DNA from: Misgurnus anguillicaudatus
Taxonomy: Eukaryota > Chordata > Actinopteri > Cypriniformes > Cobitidae
DNA: 64,000 nt
NCBI RefSeq assembly: GCF_027580225.2
Contig: NC_073358.2
Coordinates: 43,606,501-43,670,500 of the forward strand
Direction: 5' to 3'
The notes below the pieces were generated by a model, which ran no database searches, had not been told where the DNA came from, and was given only the letters and a program-made list of their open reading frames with translations. Position numbers and translations under genes: made by a program. Of the stretch, positions 45,190 through 57,292 are shown piece by piece (position 1 is the first letter of the stretch; the number at the start of each line of letters is the position of its first letter).

Positions 45190-47690
45190 TTGAATATGAA
45201 AGACTTTTACTATTTGTGTCTTATTGAAATTAAAATAGGAGTTTAATTTGTAATTAAGTGTGAAAAAACTTAAACTAAGTTTTGAAATATTTCTTAAATC
45301 TTCTTTTCTGTATGAAAGATGGGGATAAATGTTTCTGGACTGTGGATGTTCACAGCATTTTAGCATACTGTGTAGAAAACATTTTCACAAGGCAATTTCA
45401 AGGCCGGATTTTGATGACTCTTCTACAGAAGCAATTTTAGGGCACTCAGAAATTGACTACAGAGCCATAACCTCAGATACTGTGTGTGAAGGAACAGTGA
45501 TAATGAAAAATGGTTAACAGTACACTACTGCACATACAGTACGGCACATGTATAAATTTCTTGACTTATTGCGGTACTCGTTCACCCCAAAAATGACGCT
45601 AATATCAACTCATAAAACCACTGTAAAAGTCTTAAAACACTGGGAAAATGAAAATTATATTCCGAAATATCTCTAGTCACACATATTTTATATGCAAAAC
45701 TATAAATATTTACAAATGAGTTAAAATCCCAGAATACTAAAGAAAAAGGCCAAAAACAATTTTATAAATGCACTTTCAAAAGCTCGATAAACTACAGAGC
45801 TACTTCTTATCTATCTGTTCCCATAGGAGACTCAGACTCAACAATATAGATTTCTCCTGTAGCACCTAATATATCCAGACGCCAATACAAACGCCTCCAT
45901 ACACACACATTCTTCCTGAAAGAAACTCTCAGGCAATCTTCTTCAATCTTTCTCAGAGTGATAAAAGAGCACACGTATTGATAAACAGCGCCAGACAGTA
46001 GATCTGCGTCGACTTTTGAGGGGGAAAATTGGGAGGAACTTTCCCGCATTCGATACCGTCAGTTACGCTGCAGCCCGAGCCGACGATCAGAGAAAATATG
46101 TTTGACATTGTTCGACATGATGAAGCAATCACTTCAGATGGCACTCGATACTGCATTACACGGTAACCCGTGACATGTTTGCCTTACTTGGGAGTATGGA
46201 GCTCACCTCTGGGGTGTGCTGGCTGAATCTAAAACATAGTACCAGAGCAACATACTGCAGACCGATGCTTTGGGTTGTGATTTATCTTTGCGTATTGCTT
46301 TTAATGTAAGTTCAACACAAACGAGCTAAAATTAACAAGAATATACTGAATTTGTTCTGTTATATCCATTTATCCATTTGACAGGACCATATCCCTCAGA
46401 GTTACTGTAGATAAGTCCATACATAACCTTTTCATCTCTGTGCATCCTGTAACTTCATCTGACGCAACCACCGCTAGCCAAGCTTAGCACAAGGACTTGA
46501 AGTAAATGGCTCCAGCTAGCATACTGCTCCCAATAAGTGACAAAATAACGGCAACAAATTCTCATGACATCAGGCTGGGTGCAGAATTGATTTCTGCAAA
46601 AGCATTATTAACATGGTGTTGAGGAGCATTTTCATATTTTTGGATACATTAGTGTAACTGGATTTCACTATAGCTTAGTCTGTAAAAATCTGTAAACTGT
46701 AATAGTAAAATATTTTTCCAAACCTTTCATTGACCCATTAAGTCGAAAGAAACTATGCTCTTGTTATCTACTAAGGCAAAATAATGAATGCTCCCACATT
46801 TATAAGTCACTTTATATAAAAGCTTCTGCTAAATAAAAATTGAATGTACTGCAATATAAAGGGGCGCATAGTACATTAGGAATACTGCATCAGTCTTACT
46901 ACTTTCAATCACAGCAAATGAAGCTTTTGCATCGTATACTTTGATACAAACATCACATGTACCCAGTGTGTTGCTGCTGGTATATAACCACAGCAATAAT
47001 GACGTTGACTTGTGTCCTGAACATTTTAAATGCACCCTTATCTTACACAACAAAAGACGCTCAGGCAGAATTCATACTGTGGCGTTTTTGGTAATTTCTC
47101 CGATTATATTTTACTGGGGCGCATTGACCCAGTACAAACTGTGTAGTGACGTGCGAATCAATGCATTGGCGTATGTCTGCAAAAGTCTGTGTTGGATAAG
47201 ACGAGGCTTTTAATCAAAGCTAAAGTTTGTGTCATTGTCAAATAAAAGTGCAAAAGCAACTTCCTTCCAGCATCTTGTGGGAAAAGCAGATCTTTGTTAG
47301 TTCTACGGCCACCTGCTGTGTCTCCTCCCTCTCGAGTTTTTTTCCTATGTGTCTTTGTTTTTCACATCAAGGCAGATTTAGACTTCTTAGAGAAGGGAAA
47401 TCAAGAATAAATGGAGATATGCAGAGGATTTGTGCATATCAATTTGCATGACACACTTTGCGTTTAGTTTTGTACTTGCACAGTTTTGATGTGATGCAAA
47501 CTGATTTTACTGTATGTTAATTTTTTATTTGAGAACATGAAACAAATGGGAATGAAATGTTTATAGGCTTAACCTTTAAATTAATGTCCTATAAAATGTG
47601 TATCTAATGCAAAAACCCATATGGATGGATTTTTTAAATATAATTGATCGTTTTTGTGCGTATTACAGAATCAAGTTCATACGTTTCCCT
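45190..47690. other. Mostly single-copy stretch, no supported gene
   Basis: It contains a decayed repeat near 46455-46520 and a SINE-tail relic at 46800-46845. Minus-strand frames of 80 and 67 codons (45807-46156) have a more complex composition than their surroundings but no splice sites I would trust and no domain. The rest is AT-rich and featureless. Confidence 0.4.
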
Positions 47691-47960
47691 AATAGAAAAG
47701 CTTTAAAGTCAGGAATTTCCAACAGATGTGATATTAATAGCGGCCCATGAGCCCTGGCTGTTGCAGGGGGTTATGGGTAATTAACGGCAGATCTGTTGGG
47801 GGTTTACTGGAAGAGATCCAGTAGATGAATCTCAGACCAGACACCTGCTCAAACAGCTGTCATCAGTGACCTCTATAGCGTTATTATACCTTTAATATAT
47901 CAGAATAGACAAACCTGCAGACAGATTTCAGTGGGACTTCAGAGTCTGAGATCATGTGTA
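47690..47960. promoter_or_regulatory. Candidate conserved non-coding element
   Basis: Single-copy block with GATATTAATAGCGGCCCATG, GGGTAATTAACGGCAG and CAAACAGCTGTCATCAG strings, no reading frame and no repeat borders. Texture only. Confidence 0.35.
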
Positions 47961-48010
47961 TAACTGCATTTTAGCATTTCTTTTTTTGGTTCATGTTTGT
48001 GTAAATGCAA

Positions 48011-48925
48011 CCAATCACAGCGCACAATTCCATGCATTGTAAACAATAATGGTGGCGCTTTGAATACACACAGAATCCTAGTTTTTATCATCTACTTTGT
48101 ACTTCATGATCAACAAACAAACAAAACCAAAATAATACTTTTGATGGCATTGATAAACCTGTGGTAGTTTTCTGTGGCGGGGAAAAACGTAAGTCATCAA
48201 AATCAAATAAATTACGTGAAAGGGAACTTGGGCGAAGGAAAAATGTTGGCTGTTGCTTGTTCTCACACGACAGCATCAAGCTTCTATCATGCTAACACAT
48301 TGACCCCAGGGGATTTTATGAAAAACTTTCCATTATTTTACTCAAAGTCAACGAAAATCGAGCAGGACCAAAACATTTTAAAGCTGATCGCTGTGAAAGA
48401 AGTTCAGCGACGACGTTCCAAGGATGACAGCAGCAACGACAGTGTTCTTAATATGACAAAGTAAGTGTTTAAATTAATGCCATCAATGTTTATTTTTTAT
48501 CAGTGTATACGTAAACTAAATGAATATAACATGGCAAAGATTAATGCACATTTGGAAGTTGAATGTAAGGGAAATGTCATTTTGGACATTCTGTGATCTA
48601 ATGTGATATTGTTGTTCATGTTCTTGTTCATGATGACATTTTGTTGTAGTTGTAATTAATTTATAGCATTAACTTACTTTATTACTTAAAAATTACTTTT
48701 ATATTGATTCAATAGATTTATAGCATTTTGAAAAAAATGGATTTATTGCATTTTGCGGGGAAAATCCGTTTTTAAAATAAATCTTTAAAACTCAAATTAT
48801 GGAAAGTTTGTAACAGAAAATTGTGGTTTTCATCTCGTTACTTTCTTAGTATAGAAAACACATTTTTACCCAAATTAGTCAAAATGGATTTATTGCATTT
48901 TGGAACCAAACTCTTCATATGTACC
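48011..48925 (+). mobile_element. Unidentified TIR element with coding exon, copy B (inverted)
   Basis: The reverse complement of copy A (5248-6265) aligns here from ATTGTAAACAATAATGG through the exon to the terminal TTGGAACCAAACTCTTCATA (ends 48920). The end corresponding to 6050-6265 is missing, so this copy is truncated. The middle 48530-48720 is more diverged. Confidence 0.65.
48177..48460 (+). pseudogene. Decayed first exon of an unidentified transposon protein (copy B)
   Basis: A frame opens without an ATG (aligned bases GCG replace it) and slips relative to copy A in its first third. It then reads HANTLTPGDFMKNFPLFYSK, IEQDQNILKLIAVKEVQRRR and SKDDSSNDSVLNMTK up to a canonical donor AAG|GTAAGTG (48461). 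The HANTLTPxDxMKNFP core and the donor are shared with copy A at 5627-5886. The acidic-basic C-terminal part is intact here but broken in copy A. The function is unknown; the spliced product presumably belonged to an autonomous parent element. Confidence 0.55.
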
Positions 48926-49034
48926 AAAATGGGATTAGGGCCTTTTTAAAAAGTATTGCTATAGTGACAACTTTTCTACATTTTTTCTGAGAGTGCATTG
49001 GCCATAGTATTTGAAATCATTAATTTCAGTATTA

Positions 49035-49170
49035 CACTAAAAAATGCTGGGTTATTTTTAACCCAGTTTTGGGTCAAAAACTAACCCAGCTGTTGAGTTA
49101 CAGTAAATTTACCTAGAAAATGTTTACATTTGACCCAACACTTAAAATAAAATTTTTTTTGAGGTGTAAA
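49035..49170. mobile_element. 'AACCCAGC' MITE, partial
   Basis: ACACTAAAAAATGCTGGGTT with TTTTAACCCAGTTTTGGGTC belongs to the family at 445-740. The right end is degenerate. Confidence 0.6.
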
Positions 49171-50090
49171 TGAAAATCTGAGTATTGTATCTCAAAACAT
49201 CTATTTTCATCATGACTACTTTGTTGCTCCTTCTCATATTATGAAACATATATTTCATAAACAGGGTCACATTTATTTAATGACCTTGATATAGTGCACA
49301 ATCTTAAATATTTCTTCTTTATTTTTCGTGACTTTTCAATTTTAAAAGAGCAATTTTTTCGAAACCTCTAAATTTTTTCCCTGTAGTTCGAGACCTTTGG
49401 ATCCCACTGTATATGCATGCTTGAAACCGCTCATCTGCATGGATGCCCAATAAGACACATGCAAAGACTCGGTCACATGCACGTGAGCATACAAGCGTAC
49501 AGTATTACAGGGAGTCAGGGACAAAATAAATAGCTGAACTTTTTGTCTGAAATGTATTTAAAGTGACCTCTACGAGCATTGTTGTTATAGAGGAAAACAT
49601 TCAGTTATTCCCATCCGCTTCATAGACTTGCATCAGGCATCTTTAAAATGGCGTGTCCCCGCTTACGCTACACTGCACTTCACATTTGGTTTTTCCTCAA
49701 TCTGTGAAGGAGAGAGGATGATTTCTGTGTTCGTAGTGGATAGAGAAGTGAATGGATTCTGTGTACCGCATACAAATGAGAGGAGAAATGGCTTGAGAGA
49801 AAGACACTGTCCCTTCATCTCATGCAATGGTCAAAAAATCAGGGGTACAGGATGGAAGCATTGTAATATACTGAATGTGACCCAGTCTTAAAAAACACAG
49901 TTTAGGTCATCATTTTGTAATTTACTCTATCGTCCTACATAAATAAAATGAAAATATCACCTTGATATTTTGCTCGTATGCTCACGGTTTAATATTGACA
50001 AGACCATGTCAATGATTAAAATCAATGTGAAATAATAAGTCACATACTTAATAAAAGTCCATGTAAAATAATAATAAATATTTTTTCTGA
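49171..50090. other. Single-copy stretch, no supported gene
   Basis: An 87-codon plus-strand frame (49628-49891) has no splice borders, domain or repeat support. No transposon ends are seen. Confidence 0.4.
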
Positions 50091-50094
50091 TGAA

Positions 50095-50310
50095 CACAAA
50101 AGAAGATATTTTGATAAATGATGGGAAGCACACAACTGATTGTAACCATTGACTTCCATAGTAGGAAAAACAAATATGATTAAAGTCAATGGTAACAAGC
50201 TGTGTGTTTACCATCATTTATCAAAATATCTTATGTGTTCATCAAGAAAAAGGAATACAGGTTTAGAACAACATATTTTTTTCATTTTTGGGTGAACTAT
50301 CCTTATAAAC
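50095..50310. mobile_element. Palindromic TTAA-type repeat fragment
   Basis: AACACAAAAGAAGATATTTT and CCATTGACTTCCATAG at the left mirror AAAGTCAATGG and CAAAATATCTTATGTGTTCA at the right. It ends with TTTTTGGGTGAACTATCC, a common terminal motif of this repeat group. Confidence 0.6.
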
Positions 50311-50474
50311 AAACTATATATGCTTTGTGCAGTTTCACCACACTGGATATTTTGTATATATGGTGATCTTCTGGCATGGTGATCATTTTGCACCTTGTTC
50401 TCTTCCTGTATTCAATACTTATTCCCTGTGTCATTTCACTGTATTTATTATGACTCAACTTGTATACTTAAATG

Positions 50475-51579
50475 TAGTGTTGTGGTTCTCGAGACCGTTC
50501 TCTGTCTCAAGACCACTTTTTAAAGGTCTTGGTCTCGTCTTGGAATCGGCCGCATTTTTACTCTGTCTCGTCTTGGACTCAGACAAAGAGGACTCGGAAT
50601 TTTAATTCAAGACCAGTCAAGACCACAACTGATGGCACACTGCAAAAAAAAATATTAATATTTTTGTCTTGTTTTCAGTAAAAATATCTAAAAATTCTTA
50701 AATTAATATGCTTTTTCTTGATGAACAAAACGACCCAAGAAAATAATTCTAGTTTTTTTTTTCAAATAAATATCAAATTTAATTGATTTTGTGCATAAAA
50801 AAATTAATTGCCAATGTGGTAAGCTAATTTTTCTTAAATTTTTCTTGAATTTAGTGTTGAAGAAAAAGGTTCAAGATTTTTTTGCTTGTTTTATTCACAA
50901 AATCACTTAAATTTGATATTTTTGGTCTAAAAACTAGACTTATTTTCTTGGGTAGTTTTGCTCATCAAGAAATAGCATCTTAATTTTAGAACTTTTAGAT
51001 ATTTTTACTGAAAACAACACAAAAATACTAAGAATTTTTTTGTGAAAATCATTTTTTGCAGTGCACATCACAAATTTGTATCATTAATTTTATGCAGTTT
51101 ATTCAGGTTTGGCATATGATGTTGGCATTGTTTAAGCATTGTTTAAGTTTCTCCCAATGACAGTTTTTCTAATTTTATTACTAAAAACACCTGCATTGTG
51201 TTAAGTGGATGGCAAGCAATGGAACGACAGTTCAGAATAAATGGTTAAGTTGTTTTCAGCTCTTTAGTGTTTGTTCACTTTTATTTGCTTATAGAAAAAG
51301 ATAAATTCCCACATATATGCAATGCCTTTGATTATTTTATCAACTTCTCTGATGGCATACACACACAGAGAGACAAGAAGTGCCTAATCATATGCATGTT
51401 CCACATTTTATCATAAGTGTTTTAATGCAGTGACTTGCAATGGTCTTGGTCTTGACTTGGTCTCAGCTTGTCTTGGTCTTGACTCGGTCTCGACCCTTTA
51501 AAGTCTTGGTCTTGTCTCGCTCTCAGCCTGTCTTGGTCATGACTTGGTCTCGGTTTAGGTGGTCTTGACTACAACACTA
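50475..51579. mobile_element. hAT-like element, TSD CTTAAATG
   Basis: A perfect 8-bp duplication CTTAAATG (50467-50474 and 51580-51587) flanks the ends TAGTGTTGTGGTTCTCGAGA and GTCTTGACTACAACACTA. Subterminal regions are arrays of GTCTTGGTCTCGTC variants on both sides. A second MITE is nested at 50638-51063. Confidence 0.88.
50638..51063. mobile_element. Nested MITE (CACTGCAAAAAA)
   Basis: The ends CACTGCAAAAAAAAATATTA and ATCATTTTTTGCAGTG, with inner CTTGATGAACAAAACGACCC and GGGTAGTTTTGCTCATCAAG, are inverted. No clear target duplication was found. It lies within 50475-51579. Confidence 0.75.
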
Positions 51580-52739
51580 CTTAAATGTTCTGATTTCTTT
51601 GTATGAATTCAATATTTGGCTTGATGGCTACATCTGGTTGAAATTTTCTATCAATAGCCCACTTAGAAATCCCCTTACTGATAAAAATGCTAATCTGTCA
51701 AAATATGTTATTTTCCCCGCTGTATTTAGTTGTGTGTAAAGCAATAAATTGTAATGTTTGCATTGTGCATATAAAAACTACTGCTGACAAATACAACTGA
51801 ATCGATCACAGATTAGGCAATCAATAACCAGCCAGTAGGTGTATCTCGTTCATCCTCCTAAGGTCTCATATTTCTCTGACTGCTCTTGCTGAGCAAAGCC
51901 TGGCTGTTTGCCAGCATAGAGTGGCATTAACCAGCTCTCGATCCTCCTCTTCATCTCACTCAACTCTCATCGCTGAGAGCGAATGGGTCTCAGGGTCTTA
52001 GTCTCTGATGAGAAATTGCCCTCGTCCCCTGGGCACCTGAACAAACCACGGCCCTCTCCTACCCAACATCCCCCTCTGTCTCCCCAAATATGCCTTCGCT
52101 TTCATCATCCGCAAGAAACAAATAGTCCGGGCCAAACCTGGGACAATCATTTATTTGGCTAATTTTTTTCGGTGACCTTACACAACAGCACATTTTATTT
52201 GTACCTGTTTTGATAGATGTCCTGGCTGTTTTTTGATCACAATGCAATTCGATCAGGCTCCTGTAATAGTAATAGTAATAAATGTTCAACTGTAAACCTG
52301 CAGCAGTAGTGCAAACATCTGCGAAACGAGTTTTTAAGAAGCTTTTTAAACAGGCTTTTTCATTTGTGCTGACTGGCATGTTATTAAAGGTACAGTAAGG
52401 GGACATTTTGTCCTCAATTAGTTATTATGACAAAATATCGATATATAATCTATATTTGTTGTTACAAATTTTGAGCCAAAGTCGAATATAAATAAAGTTT
52501 GATTAGAATAACATTAGTAAGTAGGTTATTGACTGTTTTGTTATGGTGGTTTACTGGATGCTTAGACCAGCATAAACGGTATAAAAGATGATTTACTGGT
52601 GACAACGACAACAGCAGTTTTAGACTTGGGTTTGTTGTGATAAAGGAACCAATAAATCCATGTTTCAATTACATTCACATGTACAGTCTTTCCCACCAAA
52701 GGCTTTCTCTCCATGTCAAACATTCCAGACTTCCCAATA

Positions 52740-53300
52740 GTACTAAGACCATTACAGTTAACTGGGACCCACCGATCAATATGTACAAACAGCCGAGGGG
52801 TTTGTAACCTGCCATGTTAACGGCCTACCGCTTATATCGTGCTAAGCACTGGATTAAAACGATTTCTGCCATACTGTGTCATAGTATTAAAATATGATGC
52901 AGCTTGTATATCACAGCGGGTTGAGGGCAGCAGCTTTGATTTAGTGGCGTTATGGTCGTTGAGTTTGGTGCGTAATGATCTGTTGATGCTGTCATCGCAC
53001 AATGCCCATCTTTGATTGACAGCAAGGCTCCAGTCTATTTGAAGAGCGGAGCGGGCATTTAATCGGAGTAATGTGTTTTGTCAATGCCAAAACCATTTAG
53101 GCGATAAATAGAGGGGTTATTGTCCAACTGCAGAGGTAGTCACCGCTGGCTTGGATGATTTGGGCAGTGGAGGAGCCACTGAAGGATCATTTATCTGTCA
53201 GATTGCATTTAAAGAGACGGTGCCAAATATTATCAGTCAATGGCTTCAGCATCTTCAGCTCAGACTTGTTAAATATGGCAGAGAGAGATGCAAAGAAAGT
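52740..53300. promoter_or_regulatory. Strongest candidate conserved non-coding block
   Basis: About 560 bases of single-copy, compositionally even sequence without repeat borders. It includes CATCTTTGATTGACAGC, GATGCAGCTTGTATATCACA, GGGCATTTAATCGGAG and ATTGTCCAACTGCAGAGG. The 83-codon frame at 53151 starts within it but lacks splice borders. It looks like a clustered enhancer or ultraconserved-type element; only cross-species alignment can decide. Confidence 0.4.
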
Positions 53301-53707
53301 CATGTGGGCTTTCTAAGATATCAATTAGAATTTATTGGGTCATTAAAGGATTTGTATTATTTGTCATTGTTTGAAGAAAAATATAAGAATTTCATATATT
53401 AGAAACATAAACGTCAATAAGAAAATTGATAAATTAATTACATTTCAATGAATGCTGAAAGTTGTCTCAAAACTGACAATTTAACAGGTTTTACATGTAA
53501 CTAAATTGACACATTGCTTTTGGAAAGTCTTTTTTTATTTTTGGCATTTTGTTTGGTGCAAACATGCAAAAGAATAAACACTACATCTGTATTATTGTTT
53601 ATTTTTTATACTAAATGCACTTTTAATGACTCAATGTACTTTTACTGTACTTTAAAAAAACTGTAGACCACCCACCCCCTGAAAAATCTGAATTTAAAAT
53701 GTATTAC

Positions 53708-53895
53708 ACTGTCAGAAAAATCATTGAAGATATAAACTAAAGAATTTATTTTAGTACCTAAAATATACATATTGGTACAAAAGAGTGCGCATTAGTACCT
53801 CAAAGGTAAGTATTGGTACCATATGTATACATATCTGTACCTAAATGGTACATATGGGACATTTTTAAAGGGTACTGTCCCAGTGATAGCTTGGG
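53708..53895. mobile_element. MITE with GGTACATATTGG repeats
   Basis: The end ACACTGTCAGAAAAATC faces GTACTGTCCCAGTGATAGC. The interior is a series of TACATATTGGTAC/TTAGTACC units. It is the intact relative of the outer element at 16594-18780. Confidence 0.65.
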
Positions 53896-53954
53896 ACCCA
53901 TTTTAAAACTGTTTTTCAGTTTTTGCTATACAATAAACGTAAATATAAGTTTAA

Positions 53955-54481
53955 AGGACAAGTATATCGTTGCTAAAAAGCACATTACTTTGTTTATTTA
54001 GTGTAATGCAATGTGTTCGTGTGGTTTATGTTTACAAAAACCTGATTATTCTCCACATACTGTACATTATTGTTGTTCCCCTATGGCCCTCCTTTCTGAA
54101 ACACATCGGTTTGTACAAAACTCATTGTTCTGCGAAAGTGCAGTATGATCCAGTTGGCCAGCTATCCAGTGCGTTGTGATTGGCCGAATACCTCAAGTAA
54201 ATAGTAAAAATATCAAAACTCTTTGGTTATTTTTGAGGGCGATGCTAATGGTATAATCAGATTTAATGGATTATGCCAAGCTATGCTAAAAGTGGTACCC
54301 ACCAGACCTGGAGATTGGCTGAATAGATTCCAAAACGGTAAAAATTAAATGTTTTTTTCTGGGAGAGTTGGAAAATGAGAATATTTTCAAAAAAAGTAGT
54401 GTCCCATTATAAGTTCCAACTTTACAGATCTTCTATATGCACATCTTTAAGGAAAACATGAAAACTGGTCATATGACTCCT
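53955..54481. mobile_element. TTAA-flanked non-autonomous element
   Basis: TTAA at 53951-53954 and 54482-54485 bound AGGACAAGTATATCGTTG at the left and ACTGGTCATATGACTCC at the right. CAGTGCGTTGTGATTGGCCG and GAGATTGGCTGAATAGATTC mark the interior. The terminal match is short, so two abutting elements are possible. Confidence 0.55.
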
Positions 54482-54949
54482 TTAACACGACAAACAATCT
54501 TAATTACAGTACAAGCCATATATATTGATGCTACCACAAACAGAGTTGAAGTTGTTGGTTACTGATCATTTCACCGTATTGTGATGTCACCAACAATACT
54601 TCGACCTTTATAAGTGAAAGCACTATTGAGCAGTATACATTGCTTTATTGAATATTCCTTTGGGCCTAAAGGGGCAGACCATGTCAAGACTTATCAGTCG
54701 TCTTTCTTCTACCAAATGAGAAGCTGTGACAACATGACCACAGGGGCTACAACAAAGAAACGGCAATTTACACTGGTGGACCCCACTTTGTTCAGCAGCC
54801 CGAAGCTGTAAAAGAGGAGTTTGACTGATTTGAAAGGATTGTTTTGGGAGAACAAGTGCATTACCGTGTTCACATTTAAAATGTACAGTAGCATTGTGGC
54901 AGGAAGAACGGTGGAGAGATGAAAAGGTGGAGAGAGAAGAGAGGACAGT

Positions 54950-55290
54950 AATTATAACTGCACTTCACCTGTACTTCAAAGCTTTTACTGCTGTCAGCAT
55001 GAAGTAAATCCACTGGCCTGGAGGCTAGTGTATCTAAATTACATTTCTTGTAATTGTCCCTCAGATCACTGAATCCTGCAGTCTTTACTGTATGCTTTTG
55101 ATGTGCATTCCTCTTTTTTTCGGATGCGATAGATGGTTTATTTCATGCTAGTTTTTGTCTGTAGCCTATATTCACCCTGCAGTTCTCATTTCTGATTTTA
55201 ATTGCAGGAGCCATGACTTATCTGTCTGCATGACAATTAGGAATTAAGTGGAATATTTATTTAATAGTTGTTGTCGCTATTGATGAAATT
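54950..55290. promoter_or_regulatory. Candidate conserved non-coding element
   Basis: Single-copy block with CTGATTTTAATTGCAGGAGC, TGACAATTAGGAATTAAGTG and CAGCATGAAGTAAATCCAC, rich in TAAT cores and without repeat borders. TTGCAGGAGCC resembles an acceptor but no open exon follows it to a donor. Confidence 0.35.
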
Positions 55291-56195
55291 GGGTAATATA
55301 TTCAAAAGTTAGATTGTGCTTCAAGCTTTTGAGTGTTTGCTTCATTTAGTGTGCTTTTGGTTGAAGCATCGCTTTTGGTTTTACATGGGGATCTGGGGTA
55401 AAGCAATTTCCCTGTTACTTTGCAGGTTTCTTTTAAATATAAAAGCGCTTGAAGCATTTACTTGCGTTCTAGGCGGAAAAACAAGTCAGTGGCAAGTCAG
55501 TTCCTGGACACAAACTTAAAGTCAAATTTACTTCTCAGAGGCACAGAACCGTTTCTGAAACTGACGTTCTCCCCAAACTGAAATTAAACAGTGTTTTGCG
55601 TTTTCACTGTCTGTGTCATATTGTTTGCACATGTGATTTCAGGGAGCAAGGTAATGTGCACGTGACGACAAGAGGTGACGCGCTGCGCAATCGGGTTACC
55701 CCTCCCACTTCTGAATGTTTTACTGAGATTTCTAATCCCGTCCGAATTGACCATTAATATTACAGACGTCCTGTAGTAAAATTACATTATGCCATCTACC
55801 TCCGTAAAACTAATCCCATCCGAATAGGGCTTTTTATCGTAAACCGCGTCGAAGCATCTGCAGCGGGCTCGTATTTTGACATCATGCATGATGCACATAA
55901 AAACATTTGACATGACGAGCCACACACGTGATGTGCTAAATATATGAATTAACACATGTGCGTAGGGTCACCGTTATCACAGATTCACGATTCTAATGTT
56001 TACATGGCGACGACAAAGCGTTGTTAGCGAAAACTTGCACTTTGCATTTTCAGGACCCGAAAACGCTATCGTTGTGTAAACCACAGAGACATTTCCGTTT
56101 ATGGTTGAAATCGTTGTCGTGTGAACAGCTCCTGAATTTCTCTGGAATGAATAAATGTAGCTGTACCAGTTTTGTTTAAGACTTTCTCTCTTCCC
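55291..56195. other. Mixed stretch with one repeat fragment
   Basis: 55975-56125 (TTTACATGGCGACGACAAAG, GACCCGAAAACGCTATCG) looks like one end of a dispersed DNA element. The remainder is unassigned and no gene is supported. Confidence 0.35.
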
Positions 56196-56731
56196 ATATG
56201 GCAAAAAATATATTTCATAATTTTTTTTAAATATACAAAAAATGGCCAAAAATATATCTGCTATATATTTTGGATTGTTTACAAAAATATATTTTTGGCC
56301 TTTTTTTGTAAATTTGAAAGCATTCAAAAATATAAGTAGCCCTCCATTTATTTCATTCCAAGGAAAATATTCACGTCACATTGGAAGAAAAACTTTGTTT
56401 ATGTTACGAACCTGTAAACATAACAGTTTTAAAAAAATTTAAATTAAATACATTTTCAACTTCAAAAATATACTTTGTAAAATTAACTTTTATTTAGTAT
56501 ATATTTAAAATATATTTTGGCAAAGAATACATTTTTGTTATATGGGATGTACAATTAGAAATGTATTTGCTTGCCCTTGATTCAGAAATATATGTTGGTA
56601 TATGAAGGTTAAAACTAAATATATTTCCAAATTCAAAAATATATTTAATTAAGCATTACTTTATACAAAATGTATTTAGCATATATTTAAAATATATTTT
56701 TTGCCAGAGAGATGTATTTTTTGTGGTATGG
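56196..56731. mobile_element. AT-rich TIR element (CCATATGGCAAAAAATATAT)
   Basis: The left end CCATATGGCAAAAAATATAT faces ATATATTTTTTGCCAGAGAG, with a further GTGGTATGG. Internal variants of AAAATATATTTTTGGC recur four to five times in both orientations. It has no coding content. Confidence 0.6.
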
Positions 56732-57214
56732 TTTGGACCTTTAAATATAGACTAGCAGACTTTACTTTCCATCATCTGAGTGTTTCATCCCAACATTCTG
56801 GACTCTTGGACTTCTTACAGAAATGCAAAAGGTAAACAAAAGCTGCTGTAAAATTAATTTGTGTTAAAGTATCTATTCATTTAGAGGTTTGAGGTGACCT
56901 TTGGTTTGTAAAGCTATTTGGTCCAAACAACCAAATGCATTTACACTTTGGCTTACTTAAGTTGCATCTCAAGGTTTTAGTGGTCAGATTGCGATCTATC
57001 TCATAGGCATCTTGGAGTCCATTTACACTTCATCTTGACTTGCTCCCTCCACCAAATAAGCTGATGAGGGATTATATGGAGTTAAACAGACACAGCCTCT
57101 CTAGCTATTTTTCTCTTTCTCTCTCGTCCTTACCTTTTACTCTCACTAATAAGAGATAGCCAATTAAAGCCTCTTAGAGCCACGGTCTGATCAATACACT
57201 CTCAGGATCTTCCT

Positions 57215-57216
<2 letters not shown>
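56732..57216. other. Single-copy stretch, possibly conserved non-coding
   Basis: The part at 57040-57210 (AGAGATAGCCAATTAAAGCC, GGTCTGATCAATACACTCTC) resembles the other candidate regulatory blocks. No gene is visible. Confidence 0.3.
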
Positions 57217-57265
<49 letters not shown>

Positions 57266-57292
57266 GAGAGAAATAGAGAGAGAGAAAGAGAG
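57217..57292. repeat. (GA)n microsatellite
   Basis: Pure GA at first, then interrupted AAATAGAGAG units. Confidence 0.95.

Larger units (their letters stand above)
43490..45190. mobile_element. Older Harbinger-like sequence split by a younger Harbinger
   Basis: The segment 43490-43809 holds GATCTAAGCGCATTAGTGCA plus a block that is the inverse of 17620-17830. The segment 45030-45190 matches 17010-17165 in the same orientation. A complete younger element (43813-45026) lies between them, so the remains of one or two older relatives flank it. Confidence 0.55.

Noticed and set aside
45807..46156. 80- and 67-codon minus-strand frames
   Set aside because: Composition is somewhat gene-like, but I found no acceptor/donor pair, domain or repeat partner.
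49628..49891. 87-codon plus-strand frame
   Set aside because: No splice sites, no recognisable motif, single-copy AT-rich surroundings.
53151..53402. 83-codon plus-strand frame starting MDDLGSGG
   Set aside because: It overlaps the candidate regulatory block, lacks splice borders, and the last third is AT-rich intron-like sequence.
54614..54811. 65-codon frame ending DPTLFSSPKL
   Set aside because: It looked briefly like a terminal exon, but no upstream acceptor or poly(A) signal supports it.
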